DNA of 64,000 bases from Scylla paramamosain. Lineage: Eukaryota; Arthropoda; Malacostraca; Decapoda; Portunidae. Location of the stretch: assembly GCF_035594125.1 (NCBI RefSeq), contig NC_087168.1:8102150-8166149 (forward strand), given 5' to 3'. The notes beneath the pieces are model-generated. The model did not search any database and was not told where the DNA came from. It was given only the letters and a program-made list of their open reading frames with translations. Every line of letters begins with the position of its first letter. The stretch's first letter is position 1. The position numbers and the translations under genes were made by a program. This document shows positions 15,770-27,990 of this stretch, piece after piece.

Positions 15770-16635
15770 ATGACTGACTTCACTCCGCTGATCCAGCTCA
15801 TGTAAAAGCAGATGGAGGCACAGCAGAAGCAGATGGAGGCACTACTGAATCGCCTGACGTCACCCAGCAGCACTTGCAGCATACCCAGCTTCGTTCCGTT
15901 CGACCCCACGTCGGAACTCTGGAAGACTACTACGCCAGGTTTGGCACGTTTGCTGGTGCCAGTTCGATCCCAGAGGACAAGATTGCTCAAGTATTTCTCA
16001 CGAGCCAAATTCCAGGTATCTACAAGCTCCTCGGTACCCTGGCGGCTCAGCAAACACTTAAGGACATCAACGCCCACAGCATGGAGGGAATTACCCAGTT
16101 CATGAGAGGGCAGTTCGACCCAAAACGATTCATCGTGCGAGAACGCTTCAAGTTCATGTCGGACATGCAACGCAGACCTGGCGAGACAGTTTTGGAGCTA
16201 GCGGCAAGGATACACCAAGACGCCACTACCTGTGATTTTGCGTCGATAAAGGATCCTCAAGATGAATCTATGCGTATACGTCTCGTATGTTCACTGGGTA
16301 ACGAGGCAGTGTTGAAAGCGGTGTTTAAAATAAGTGACGACGAACTAACGTTCAGTAAAGCTGTGCAAGTGGCGGTGGAGACTGAAGATGCGGCAAAAGT
16401 GGCTAAAGAGACTATACACGTTGCGAAGGCTTCCGCTACGACACCTGTCCTCATGATGAGACAGAAGAAGGCATCATCATCAGGGCAGAAGGGAACCAGC
16501 AATTCGTCACGCCCGTTTCCTAAGGGAATGTGTCCTCGGTGTGGTAAAACGAACCATGTGACGAAGGATTGTCGGTTCATGAACTACACATGCCGTTTCT
16601 GCCACAAAGGGCACATTGCGAAAGTGTTAAGGTAA
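15770..16635 (+). pseudogene. Gag of Gypsy G2, broken
   Basis: The likely start is the ATG at 15770 (MTDFTPLIQLM), stopped after 11 codons by TAA at 15803-15805, with the same frame resuming as KQMEAQQKQMEALLNRL. A frameshift near 15900 moves to the frame 15874-16635, which carries the capsid-like region (EDYYARFGTFAGA, ERFKFMSDMQRRPGETV) and a CCHC zinc knuckle CPRCGKTNHVTKDC. A second half-knuckle (CRFCHKGHIAK) has lost its last Cys through a stop at 16633. These zinc knuckles bind retroelement RNA during packaging. Two defects make it a pseudogene, but most of the frame is open, so the copy is fairly young. Confidence 0.78.
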
Positions 16636-17690
16636 GAAAAGTAAAGCGCCTGCTAGCATCACGGCAGACATGCAGACCGTACAAGTTCTGAGAAGCATCC
16701 TTGGTGACGACCCAGTGCTACAACAGCTGTGGCTGAATGGAAGGTTGTTCAGTTTCGAGGTAGACAGTGGTGCCAAGGATAACTTTTACTCTAAGCAAGG
16801 GAATGCTCGGAAAACCTACACTACAGCCTGCCCAAGTTCGCTACGTTTCGGCTACAGGTGCATGTATACCAGTTGTGGGTACGTTCAACGCTAAGACTTC
16901 CTTGGTTAACTCTACAGCACGGGAGGCTGAGATGACTTTCAACGTCTATACTCTTCCTTATCTCAACCTGCTGGGCCGAACAGCTATACGCAAGCTAGAC
17001 ATTGATGCCTGCGCGTTGCTACGGGAGCCTGGGGGCCCCGCCTGCAGTGATGAAGAGCACGCAATCCTGGAGGACGACACGCCTCACCACACGCTCTGCA
17101 AGGCCTGCCAACAGCTATGTACGGAATTCCCGGACCTCTTCAAGTCAGAACTAGGTTGCCTCAAGAATTTCGAGCTAGAGGTCGCTTTCAAGGATAATGT
17201 GAAACCAGTGTTCTGCAATCCAAGGAGAGTGCCGTTTGCCATTCTGGAGGACCTCAACCATGCTTACGACGCCGGCATTAAGAAAGGCGTGTGGGTACCA
17301 GCTCAGTTTAACGAGTATGGAACACCTGTGGTGTCGATCGTGAAAACACGCATGTCGGGACAACAGGGGACCAAGTTACGTGTGTGCGGCGATTATTCGG
17401 TCACGGTGATCTAGCAACTGGCGACACACAGGCATCCCCTGCCGTTGCCGGAGGACCTGATGCGCTAACTCGGTGATGGCTACTATTTTACTAAGATTGA
17501 TCTGGCAGACGCCTATAACCAGATCAAGCTGGCACCAGACAGTCAGAAGAAGCTCGCATTAAGTACACACCACGGCGTGCTACTTCAGACTCGTTTGCCG
17601 TTTGGAATCAGTTCAGCACCCGGTTACTTTCAAGAGATTATGGAAAATCTTACCAGTGATTTGAGTGGATTTGCTGTTTTTCTGGAAGAA
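16636..17690 (+). pseudogene. Protease and reverse transcriptase (partial) of Gypsy G2
   Basis: The protease active site appears as EVDSGAKDN at about 16758-16784 (DSG in place of the usual DTG), with a frameshift near 16800. The frame 16767-17414 carries the flap region and LLGRTAIRKLDI, then the RT start (KNFELEVAFKDNVKPVF, SIVKTRM, RVCGDYSVTV). A stop at 17412-17414 and another near 17466 interrupt RT domains further on, although conserved RT text (YFTKIDLADAYNQIKL, LPFGISSAP) is easily read to 17650. The catalytic YLDD position is reached at about 17680, where sequence identity ends. Inactive. Confidence 0.8.
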
Positions 17691-17692
17691 GA

Positions 17693-18937
17693 ATGTGAAG
17701 TGATTAATGTTTAAGAATCTTCCTATTGAGGATAGATTCAAAAACTTTAGATGGACAGGAAATTAAAGCAGTAGGACGGTAGTTTGAGGGATTAGAACGG
17801 TCACCCTTTTTAGGAACAGGCTGAATGTAGCCAAACTTCCAGCAAGAAGGAAAGGTAGATGTTGACAGACATTTGAAAGAGTTTGACTAGACAAGGTACA
17901 AGCACGGAGGCGCAGTTTCGGAGAACAATAGGAGGGACCCCATCAGGTCCATAAGCCTTCCGAGGGTTAAGGCCAGCGAGGGTATGGAAAACATCATTGC
18001 GAAGAATTTTAATAGGTAGCATGAAGTAGTCAAAGGGTGGAGGAGAGGCAGGAACAAGTCCTGAACCGTCCAAGGTAAAGTTTTTAGCAAAGGTTTGAGC
18101 GAAGAGTTCAGCTTTAGAGATGGATGCGATAGCAGTGGTGCCATCTGGTTGAAATAAAGGAGGGAAAGAAGAAGCAAAGTTATTGGAGATATTTTTTGGC
18201 TAAATGCAAGAAATCACGAGGGGAGTTAGATCTTGAAAGATTTCTACTAATGAAAGAGTTTTTGGCCAGTTGGAGAACAGACTTGGCATGGTTCCGGCCA
18301 CAAATATAAAGTGCATGAGATTCTGGTGATGGAAGGCTCAAGTACCTTTTGTAGGCCATCTATCTGTCGTGTATAGCATGAGAACAGGCTTTGTTAAAGG
18401 TTTGGAAAGTTTAGGTAGAGAAAAAGAGTGAGGAATGTATGCATCCGTGCCAGACACTATCACCTCTGTTATGCGCTCGGCACACAGAAACGGATCTCTG
18501 ACACGGAAGCAATAGTCGTTCCAAGGAAAATCGGCGAAATACCTCCTCAGATCATCCCATCTAGCAGAGGCAAAACGCCAGAGGCACCTCCAATTAGGGG
18601 GATCCTGAGGAGGGATTGGAGCGACAGGATAAGATACAGATATGAGATTGTGATAAGAGGAGCCCAACGGAGAAGAGAGGGTGACAGCATAAGCAGGATT
18701 AGACGTTAGGAAAAGGTCAAGAATGTTGGGCATATCTTCAAGACGGTCAGGAATAGGAGTAGGGTGTTGCACCAATTGCTCTAGGTCGTGGAGGATAGCA
18801 AAGCTGAAGGATAGTTCACCAGGATGGTCAGTGAAGGGAGAGGAAAGCCAAAGCTGGTGGTGAACATTGAAGTCTCCAAGAATGGAGATCTCCGCAAAAG
18901 GGAAGAGTTAGAATGTGCTCCATCTTGGAAGTTAAGT
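17693..18937 (-). mobile_element. Family A non-LTR copy A3, internal fragment (endonuclease to RT start)
   Basis: On the minus strand this holds the endonuclease C-terminal half (frame 18775-18338: [23 protein letters not shown], then [17 protein letters not shown]) and the linker and RT start (frame 18073-17810: FHTLAGLNPRKAYGPDGVP). The copy lacks the catalytic RT region and 3' UTR, ending at about 17693 next to Gypsy G2, and its 5' edge at about 18937 coincides with the 5' edge of copy A5 (25672). SDH has become SYH. Frames are broken near 18340 and 17885. Confidence 0.85.
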
Positions 18938-18977
18938 AATTAAAGTATACTTTTACTTAAGTGATGTATACCTATAA

Positions 18978-19230
18978 CATTGCAGGCTAACAGCCTCTGT
19001 CAGGAAATAAATTTGTAACCTTTACATTAACTGTATAATACAACCTTATAGCATTGCAGGCTAATAGTCTGTGTCACCAATGTTTAATAGATATACATTT
19101 ACATAAATCATATATGCATTATATGCGTAAAGTATTGCAGGCTAGTAGCCTGCAATACTGTAATAAATGTGCCTTTACACTCGCTACATAATATATCTAT
19201 ATAACAATGCAGGCTAACAAGCTTTGTCTG
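18978..19230. repeat. Four tandem 73-81-bp repeats with a palindromic core
   Basis: The core ATTGCAGGCTAACAGCCT-like motif recurs at about 18979, 19052, 19133 and 19206, each followed by an AAATAAAT-like stretch. In the third unit, 19131-19159 is a perfect 14+1+14 inverted repeat (arm AGTATTGCAGGCTA). A short (GA)n tract follows at 19274-19303. No gene is seen in 18938-19380. Confidence 0.85.
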
Positions 19231-19271
19231 CAAATAAATTATATGATAATATACCTCTATGCTTGATATAC

Positions 19272-19307
<36 letters not shown>

Positions 19308-19379
19308 TGTAAATTGGTCATTATCTAGATACAAAGTTCTGTACAAGCATAACCACACTTTGTGTAGGCATTCGTTCTA

Positions 19380-20710
19380 AAAGCGTATAATCCTTTTCAA
19401 TATGCAAGGCAAAATTTTCACTGATTGGGTCTGTTATGGCATTTTACACAAATTTTCTTTGTGTTTGTAACGAACTTAACACTGAATAATAATTTCCTTT
19501 ACTTTGGGTCTATTTTTCCTGTAATCTGGACCATAAACCAAATCTAGGCAAGCATGACACCTATTCCACTTTTCAATATCGTGTGTTACTTCTGTCACGG
19601 CTTCCTCTACCTGTCTTCTATGTCCTTACATCAGATCCATCTTACCCATTGTAATTCACGTAGAAGTACAAGCCTCAGGTTTTCTCCTTTCAATTCGGGA
19701 TTACATAATGCTTTTACTATGTTCCAGCCACATGTAAGTGATGTACATTTTCTAGGATCAATATTGATTTTAATTAAATAAACTCTGAATTTACCCGGGC
19801 AGTGTCGAGAATGCATGCTAGGGTATTCACTGTCCATATGCAAAACTTTGTGTGTACTGTATAAGAAAATTATTCTCTAATCTATTATGTTAGTTCTTTC
19901 CTTAGTAAATCATACAATTTATATATGGTTGACTTTCTTGCACCATCATGCTTGGTAATTCCTAATAGTACAGGGGGGACTGTACTGAGAAGCAATACTT
20001 TTTCCTTACCTTTACTTTTTGATGGGTACTACATGGTAATTCAGTCATTTCCTTATTATCTTTAGTCCGGTACACCTGGTATAACCTCTTCCCTTCACGT
20101 GACTGCCTTTATCTCTGGTGGTATGCTTTTGTCATGCAATCAACAGTACCTACGTCAACAGTACCTTGTGTTTGAAGGCGCTCAAACAACTCTAGGCTGG
20201 TACACAGTCTGTCTAGACTACCACTAAGGTCTACAAATTCTTGTATCTGACTTGCAAGAACCTTCACTGTTGGAAGTAAGCCATGGATGTAGAGGGGTCC
20301 AGGCTCTCTGGAAGGTTTACCGGAGTATACTATTGTCCTGAAGGTGAATGGAATTCTTACTGCATTCACAGATTTATACAACATGCCATATCGTTTAGGT
20401 TTGCCCTTATTGTACTGCTTGAATCCTATTAAATTTCTGCAAGAATATGAAGTTTCATCACTAGTCAAGAAGTCACCTGGCTCCAGCACTGAACAGGTGT
20501 GGTCCTTAAAATTTTCAAAAAGATTCCGGACTGCAGCAAACCGGTCATGTAGCCATCTCTGATGTCTGGTATCAGCGTTGTCAAAAGTTGCATGTAAGAA
20601 AATACAAATCTATTCACAAACATTACTGCACCAAATACTGGGTAACCAAACTCTTCCATGAAAAGTGTTTTATATTTGTTTTGGCCTAATAAACCAAGTG
20701 CATACAGCAA
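19380..20710 (-). pseudogene. piggyBac-type transposase remnant 1
   Basis: Read from 20710 on the minus strand, the frames give [17 protein letters not shown] and DETSYSCRN, then FKQYNKGKPKRYGMLYKS, VYSGKPS and LDRLCTSLELFERLQ, which follow the order of a PGBD4/piggyBac transposase core (DExL..FRGR, KPxKYG, YTGKP, DxxYTS). Farther along are CGWNIVKALCNPELKG (frame 19843-19631) and a Cys-rich C-terminal piece (RCHACLDLVYGPDYRKNR...C) at about 19550-19460. Frameshifts occur near 20560 and 20110, and there are stops. The N-terminal region is missing; the 5' end abuts a (TA)n tract at 20735. Inactive as it stands. Confidence 0.8.
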
Positions 20711-20734
20711 AAAAAGAAAAAAAAAGAAAAAATA

Positions 20735-20945
<211 letters not shown>

Positions 20946-21139
20946 ATAATAAAAATTCAATGCAATCTGTTACCCTGATGTGTGATGGGAGTTTATCATT
21001 ATTTGAAGGCCTCTGAGAAATTTCTGCAATCATGCCTTAAATTTTCTGATTAGTATGGTGGACAATATTGGAAATCATATCAGATGTTATGAACAAGTCC
21101 CATGCCATTTCTTCTTAATTTACTGATCTCATGTCTCTA

Positions 21140-21277
21140 AACTTCTTCTTTCCCTCCTTTATTTCAACCAGATGGCACCACTGCTAAAGCTGAACTCTTC
21201 GCTCAAAACTTTGCTAAAAACTACCTTGGACGATTCAGGGCTTGTTCCTCCCTCTCCTCCTCCCTCTGACTGCTTCA
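21140..21277 (+). mobile_element. Family A fragment A4 (linker region)
   Basis: About 138 bp matching the linker upstream of the RT (TTCAACCAGATGGCACC... to CCTCTGACTGCTTCAG). It is nearly identical in order to 40-160 of copy A1. Both ends are truncated. Confidence 0.85.
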
Positions 21278-21881
21278 GCTGCTCCAATTCAACTATGCAG
21301 CTCACTTGTTCAGGTACAGAACATACACTAGTCTAGTCATTCAGCCACTCTACTACAGAGTCCACTGTCAAGCACAAAACAGTCATTAAAGATGGTAATA
21401 TAGCGGTAAAGGTCGATCTTACAGGTCAAATACGCGTATCGCGTTGCCTGCCAATCGTTATAAAACAGAAGCATAATACATACTCTGATATTCACCACTT
21501 CGTTTGGTGCTTCTGCAGTATAATTTTATAGTTCTCCATTCACTTCGAGAACATTAACACCTAAAATCAAGTAAATATTAGAGGCAAGAAAGAAAGAAGG
21601 CATATAGTTATGGCTTTCGAGCTCTCTCTGTCCATACTGTCCCTGTCTGGCTCCCCGCTCATGCTACAAAGCCTACACAAGCACCACTCCACCGCTTTCA
21701 GTTGATAATTTTACAGCGCACACATCACGCAGTTTTATCACCCCATCATTTCATCTTATTTATTTATTTTTTTTTTTTTTTTTCACTCAACGGTACACCT
21801 TATATCCTACCATTAACTCAAAGCAAAACCAAAGGGGAAGTAACTCGGTCACATTCACTCGGTGACACTGAGCTCGTAGCT

Positions 21882-21913
<32 letters not shown>

Positions 21914-23134
21914 TCGTAAAGGTAACACTAATATTAATTTTCGTAATATTTTCGTCTAATAATTATATTTATGAGCTTGGGTGGTGACCTGGTCCCTAAT
22001 ATGGACACCACTATAAATAAATTTACCTGCGTCACAAACAAGCGGGGGCGCAGCAGCAGCCCCCCTGAAGCCTACAGACGCTACAGGTTGAGACGTAAAA
22101 AAAATAAATAGATAAACAAATAAATAAATTTCAAAAGGGTGCGGGGGGGGCATTGGCGCATGCCCCCTTCCCCCCCCCTTCGGTACGCCAATGCGTATAA
22201 CAATTTTGGGCTGGCTCGTGTGGCACGTGTTGATAAAGAAAACTTACGTGTCCCCCTGCAGTGAAGTTTTTTTTTTTATTATCATTTATGAAAACTTTCA
22301 TGTGTAACACTAACTTTTTTTTTTTAGTAACAATAGTGTATACTAATGCTTTGCGTTAAAATTATTCATCACTATTAAAGGCGCCTTCTTCAGTTCTTCC
22401 AAACACCTCGGATGAAGGCATTTTTTTGGCGCATTCCTTTCGCGCAGGTCTCCTGGGAGCTTTGGAACATTACAACTACCCCGGGCCTCAAGCTTTCTAG
22501 GGACTTTGGAGAATTGTGGGAAGGCGGCGGGGCGGAGCGAAAGCCAACCACTCACTGGAAGCGATGCAAACACAACAGGTGAAAACAAGTTGATGTGCAT
22601 GTATTGTTTTCAATAAAATCTTACACAGACAGAATTATCTGCATACAGGTCACACATGAGTTAAAACCATTATTAAAACTGTGTATCGTGAAATGTTTCC
22701 AATTAAGTGAAAAGCAACATTTGTATACAATGAGAACAGTCAAGCCTTCCTGTGGTTTGCGGCATTCTGGCAGGACAGGTAAAGGGTTCTGAATGGCCTT
22801 CCTGTCTTGGGCCACGACTTCTAACACACCATTGTGTTCTAATACAATGTCATAATGCAGTGTAAGGTCATAGCTGATACAAGTGATTTACGCTAATGTA
22901 CTCTGCTTTAATTTGCAAAGGGGACGAAGACAGGTCTGAAAAAAGTGATACACAGGATAGAACGTTGCCTTATGATGGCGGAACCTGAGGACCGGGGCAT
23001 GGAACCTCGCTCTCGCCTCTGTGAACGACCTGCGACATGGAGAGCTGCTAGACCTGCTCCTTGCATCACAGTTTCCCCTTCCTCCATAATCGCTAACAAT
23101 AAAACTAATCGCTAATAATATAACCCAACTGAGC
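21278..23134. other. No recognised gene
   Basis: It contains a (CA)n tract at 21884-21911, poly-T runs, and a GC-rich block with G8 and C9 runs near 22143-22180. Open frames at 22343-22600, 22621-22827 and 22888-23217 (minus) match nothing I recognise and have no splice or motif support. Confidence 0.4.
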
Positions 23135-24509
23135 CAGCATTGAAGAAGAGGGGGATAGTTGTCTGGAAAAATTGAGTTTCTGAAACACAGAGCAGTACTA
23201 CGCTTGCTCTGCCCCAATCAGAAATTTTAGAGAGATCAGAAGTCAGGCGTTCTGGCTTTCCTGCTCCCTGAAGGGTTGGACGTCTACGAAAAGACGTGGA
23301 AAAGTGCAGGGTGGTATCATCAGCCCAGTAGTGGATAGGACAAGAAGTTTGGTTTAGATCATTGATGAATATTAGGAAGAGAATGGCTAAAACGACAGAA
23401 CCGTGAGGAACACCAATGTTATTAGATTTAGGAGAACAGTGACCGTTTACCACAGCAGAAATAAAATGGTCAGAAAAGAAACTTGAGATGAAGTTACAGA
23501 GAGAAGGACAGAAGCCATAGGAAGGTAGTTTGGAAATCAAAGCTTTGTGCCAGACTCCACTAAAAGCTTTTTGATATGTCTAAGGCAACAACAAAATTCT
23601 CACCAAAATCTTTAAAAAAGAGACTCAATTAGAAAAGCCAGATGACCAGTAGAAGAATCTTGACGGAACCTATACTGGCGATCACATAGAAGGTTGTGAA
23701 GTGATAGATGTTTAAGAATCTTCCTGGTGAGGATAGATTAAAAACTTTAGATGGACAGGAAATTAAAGCAATAGGAAGGTAGTTTGAGGAATTAGAACAG
23801 TCACCCTTTTTAGGAACAGGCTGAGTGTAAGCAAACTTCTAGCAAGAAGGAAAGATAGACGTTGATAGACAGAACTGAAAGAGTTTGACCAGGCAGGGTG
23901 CAAGCACGGAGTCTCGGAGAACAATAGGAGGAACCCCATTAGGTCCATAAGCCTTCCGAGGGTTTAGGCCACCGAGGGCATGGAAAACATCACTACGAAG
24001 GACTGGGTAGCATGAAGTAGTGAGAGTGTGGAGGCGAGGGAGAAACTAGCTCCTGAATCATCCAAGGTAGTGATTTCAACAAAGATCTGAGTGAAAAATT
24101 CAATTTTAGAAACAGATGAGACGGCTGGGGTGCCATCAGGTTGAAATAAAGGAGGGGAAGATGAAAAAGCAAAGTTATTGGAGATGTTTTTGTCTAGGTG
24201 CCAGAAGTCACGAGGGGAGTTAGATCCTGAAAGATTTTGACACTTTCTATTAATGAAGGAGTTTTTGACTAGTTTGTAGAACAGACTTGGCATGATTCCG
24301 GGCAGAATTATAAAGTGCATGAGATTCAGGTGATAGAAGGCTCAAGTACTTTTTGTGGGCCACCTCTCTATCATGTATAGCACGAAAACAAGCTGTGTTA
24401 GACCAAGGTTTAGAAGGTTTAGGTCGAGAAAAAGAGTGAGGGATGTATGCCTCCATACCTGACACAATAACCTCTGTTATGCGGTCGGCACACAGAGACG
24501 GGTCTCTAA

Positions 24510-25235
24510 AGGTAGGCGCACACTTGTTCGCATCGTACGGACGGCACGCATCGTACGCATCGGATTTTAGTATTCTTTACATTATTTCAAATGGGTCTGC
24601 GCGCATTTGACCGCGTCGTACGCATCGGACATCGGCAATGCCGACGAGGATCCCCGAAAGAGCATTCAATCCGATGCGTACGAACGATGCGGATGGCCTC
24701 TACGGCATTTGCCGGCAAATGTGCGACCTCATCGTCAGTTGCAGCCAGAGCGCCGTCGCGGTCGGATGCAAACCTTCTTCGGTATTTATTTTATTTTTTT
24801 TTCTGTTTGCATAGCTATGCTTTGCTTATACATAATATATAATGTTATATTAACTCACTGACTGTTTTTAGATTTTTCTCTAAATTCCAGCCTTTTCCTG
24901 TTTATGTTGTGAATCCATGTTTTCCTTTTTTTAACTTTCTGTTCTTCTTCTGCCAGCATACAGCTAACCACTACAATTTCTTCCTCTTCACTATCACTGT
25001 TCAACATTTTCACAACTTTATACACTAGAAAAATATGGAATATGTCCTTCCAGAGAGAGCTCAGCTTCACAACTGCGGGTGGTGAATGGTCCAATGCCGA
25101 CAATGTGCGCAGAAAATCCGATCCGTCCGATGCGTGCCGTCCGTACGATGCGGACCAATGTGCGCTGACCCCAAAAACAATCCGATGAATACGATGCGTG
25201 CCGTCCGTACGATGCGAACAAGTGTGCGCCTACCT
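24510..25235. mobile_element. Harbinger-type non-autonomous DNA transposon with 46-bp perfect TIRs
   Basis: A 726-bp element. Both termini begin AGGTAGGCGCACACTTGT and match perfectly for 46 bp in inverted orientation, then imperfectly for about 15 bp more. It is flanked by TAA at 24507-24509 and TAA at 25236-25238. The uninterrupted family A sequence at about 18493 reads CTCTGACACGG where this copy would read CTCTAACACGG, confirming a 3-bp target duplication. A TWA duplication is the mark of the PIF/Harbinger superfamily. Internally there are further direct and inverted copies of GCATCGTACG/CGATGCGT and a transposase remnant (24855-25007). Confidence 0.9.
24855..25007 (-). pseudogene. N-terminal remnant of a Harbinger transposase
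   Basis: A 50-codon frame with an acidic start (MLNSDSEEEE) followed by KKRKTWIHNINRKRLEF. The W-x-H-x-x-N-R-K-R pattern is what I recall near the start of Harbinger/HARBI1-type transposases. The catalytic domain is absent, so the element depends on a transposase supplied elsewhere. The frame may simply be the first exon of the ancestral gene that survived an internal deletion. Confidence 0.6.
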
Positions 25236-25837
25236 TAACACGGAAACAGTAGTCATTCCAAGGAAAATCAGCATAATAGCTCCTTAGGTCGCACTAGCTA
25301 GCTGAGGCAAAACGCCAGAGGCACCTCCAATTAGGGGGAGCTTGAGGAGGGACTGGAGCGATAGGACAAGATACAGATATGATGATCGTGATCGGAGGAG
25401 CCCAAAAGAGAAGAAATGTAACTGCATAGGCAGAATGATTAAAGGTTAGGAAGAAGGTCAAGAATGTTGGGTGTATCTCCAAGACAGTCAGGAATACGAG
25501 TAGGGTGTTACACCAATTGCTCTAGTTCGTGGAGGATAGCAAATCTAGTTCAACAGGATGGTCAGTGAAGGGAGAGGAAAGCCAAAGCTGGTGGAGAACA
25601 CTGAAGTCTTCAAGAACGGAGATCTCTGCAAAAGGGAAGAAAGTCAGAATGTGCTCCACTTTGGAAGTTAAGCAGTTTTCTTATAGTCAGTCAGTCTTTC
25701 TTATAGTCGAAGGAATTAGGTGAGAGGTATATAACACAGACAAATTTTGTTTGAGATTAATTCTTTAGTCATAGCCAGATGGTGGAAAACTAGTAGTAGG
25801 AAGATTAAAGAGCGTGGGCACGAGAGCAGGCTATAAG

Positions 25838-26072
25838 TGCTCTGTACAAGGGCCTTATCCGTCCATGTATGGAGTGTGTTTCACATTTCTGGAGGGCTTC
25901 TACTCGTACTGCTCTTTTAGACAGTGTGAAATGAAAAAGCTTTTCGTCTCATCAGCTCCTCTCCTCTAACTGACTGTCTTCAGCTTCTTTCTCATCTCCG
26001 CAATGTTGCATCTCTAGCTATTTTCTACCGCTATTTTCATGCTAATTGCTCTTCTGATCTTGCTACCTGCAT
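25838..26072 (+). mobile_element. Family A fragment A6 (C-terminal region)
   Basis: About 235 bp matching the region after the RT, from CTCTGTACAAGGGCCTTATCC to CTTGCTACCTGCATG. It corresponds to 1312-1542 of copy A1. Confidence 0.85.
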
Positions 26073-26798
<726 letters not shown>

Positions 26799-26982
26799 TG
26801 ATGATAATAAGATGATGATGTTGAGAAAGATTTATGCTAAACATGTTTCGTTACCATGTAACCATGTTACTGTTATATCCACTTACTTATTTTTAGCAGT
26901 CTAAATTGAAGCTATTCATAAAAGATCAATTACAGTGCCCTTGAATGCTCAGATTTGGTGTCGCCACAGGAAAAGAATGTCA

Positions 26983-27056
26983 TGTGAACTGATAGGCAAT
27001 ATATTTGGTGATGGAGACTGTGAACTGATAGGCAATATATTTGGTGATGGAGACTG
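26983..27056 (+). repeat. 36-bp perfect tandem duplication
   Basis: The unit TGTGAACTGATAGGCAAT...GATGGAGAC occurs at 26983-27018 and 27019-27054 without differences, indicating a recent duplication. No gene is seen around it. Confidence 0.95.
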
Positions 27057-27474
27057 AAGCGAGAGGAAACCGGGTAGACTGTGAACAACAAGACATAATG
27101 ACTAAAGATTTGTTAGTAAAATGTATCTTTCCCCCCTTTCTCTGACAAAATCTACGAGAAACTTCTGAAGGCTGCTTCTGCTCTGGCTTTTCACTTACTC
27201 TTTTCAGAAACCAAAGAAATTATTAAATAACCAGGTTCTTGTCATTTTTTTTTTCGTTGATAGTGCAGAAGCCTTGTTAAACTATTGCTTGAATCATGAA
27301 AATCCCAATACCTTCCAATATGGACAGTCAAAGGTAGTCAAGATAAGGCGCAGGAAATAAGGTTTTGTAAAATAAGGTCCTGCATAATAAAATTTTACGC
27401 ATCTTAATATTTTTCAAAGACTGATCTATTTAATATGAGCCACTAGTTTCACCAAACCGGAGCATTTCGAGGCA

Positions 27475-27801
27475 TTAGTTGCTCCATATCATTAATCTAC
27501 TAGTCTTGTAACTTATCTCCGTACCGCTCAACCTCTTAAAAATTGGTGCTACAGGGCATTGCGGTAGTTGGCAACTCATAGGATTTGGATATAAATAAGA
27601 GAATGGCACACACCAGCTGACTCTATCATCAGTCACGAACACTAACACGTCCTCGGGCTCATCGTTTCCTTCAGTTGTATAATCGAAGTACACCTCACGC
27701 CAGTTTAGGCAGCGACAAGAAAGCAATAAAAATACGTAAGTGGTATTCTTCGTCATTAAAGTTTTCTTCCTCAGCCCCTGTGCCACATAACGGTACCACA
27801 C
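27475..27801 (-). other. Unassigned ORF, possibly an exon
   Basis: A 108-codon frame. Its middle (VYFDYTTEGNDEPEDVLVF, then SWCVPFSYLY and SCQLPQCPVAP) has a normal soluble-protein composition and four clustered Cys. No domain is recognised and no flanking splice sites are convincing. It may be a fragment of a host or repeat gene. Confidence 0.2.
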
Positions 27802-27915
27802 AAACTTACAATCTACAACTTAAATCACGGGGTATAATTTTAATTTGCAGCAGTCTTACCCAAATCAAACTATTAGTGTTATCCAGTGTGTTTTGTGTTT
27901 TGCTTTAAGGGAAGT

Positions 27916-27990
27916 TATACCCAAATTTAGGTCGAAAAAGAAATCATGTATCATATACCCAAATTTAGGTCGAAAAGAAATTATGTATCA
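27916..27990 (+). repeat. Tandem duplication of 37-38 bp
   Basis: TATACCCAAATTTAGGTCG... occurs at 27916-27953 (38 bp) and 27954-27990 (37 bp), with one substitution and one missing A. The rest of 26799-28610 shows no recognised gene. Confidence 0.93.

Larger units (their letters stand above)
14766..17690 (+). mobile_element. Gypsy-type LTR retrotransposon G2: putative 5' LTR, PBS, gag, protease, partial RT
   Basis: The 5' part of a Gypsy-like element. A candidate LTR begins TGTGACGCC at 14766 and would end just before the primer binding site at 15693; the boundaries are tentative because no 3' LTR is present to compare. Gag (15770-16635), an aspartic protease region (about 16670-16990) and an RT (about 17100-17690) follow in order. 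The element ends abruptly at about 17690, at the position of the RT catalytic box, where family A copy A3 begins in opposite orientation. RNase H, integrase and the 3' LTR are absent. Confidence 0.8.
23135..25672 (-). mobile_element. Family A non-LTR copy A5, interrupted by a Harbinger-type element
   Basis: On the minus strand the endonuclease part lies at 25672-25239 and continues at 24509 after the inserted element. Then come the linker (frames 24465-24250 and 24320-23964) and the RT (frame 23540-23112: YGFCPSLCNFISSFF, a GVPHGSV variant, YWADDTT). The copy ends at about 23135, just past the YADD region, without the 3' UTR. Frames are broken at several points and the catalytic box reads WADD, so it is inactive. 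It ranks as the second longest family A copy by retained domains. Confidence 0.85.

Noticed and set aside
15473..16170. Minus-strand ORFs at 15473-15743 and 15613-16170
   Set aside because: They lie opposite the putative LTR, primer binding site and gag of Gypsy G2 and have no recognisable motif.
22888..23217. ORFs around 22.3-23.2 kb as host exons
   Set aside because: No domain, no coherent splice sites, and the 3' part runs into family A copy A5.
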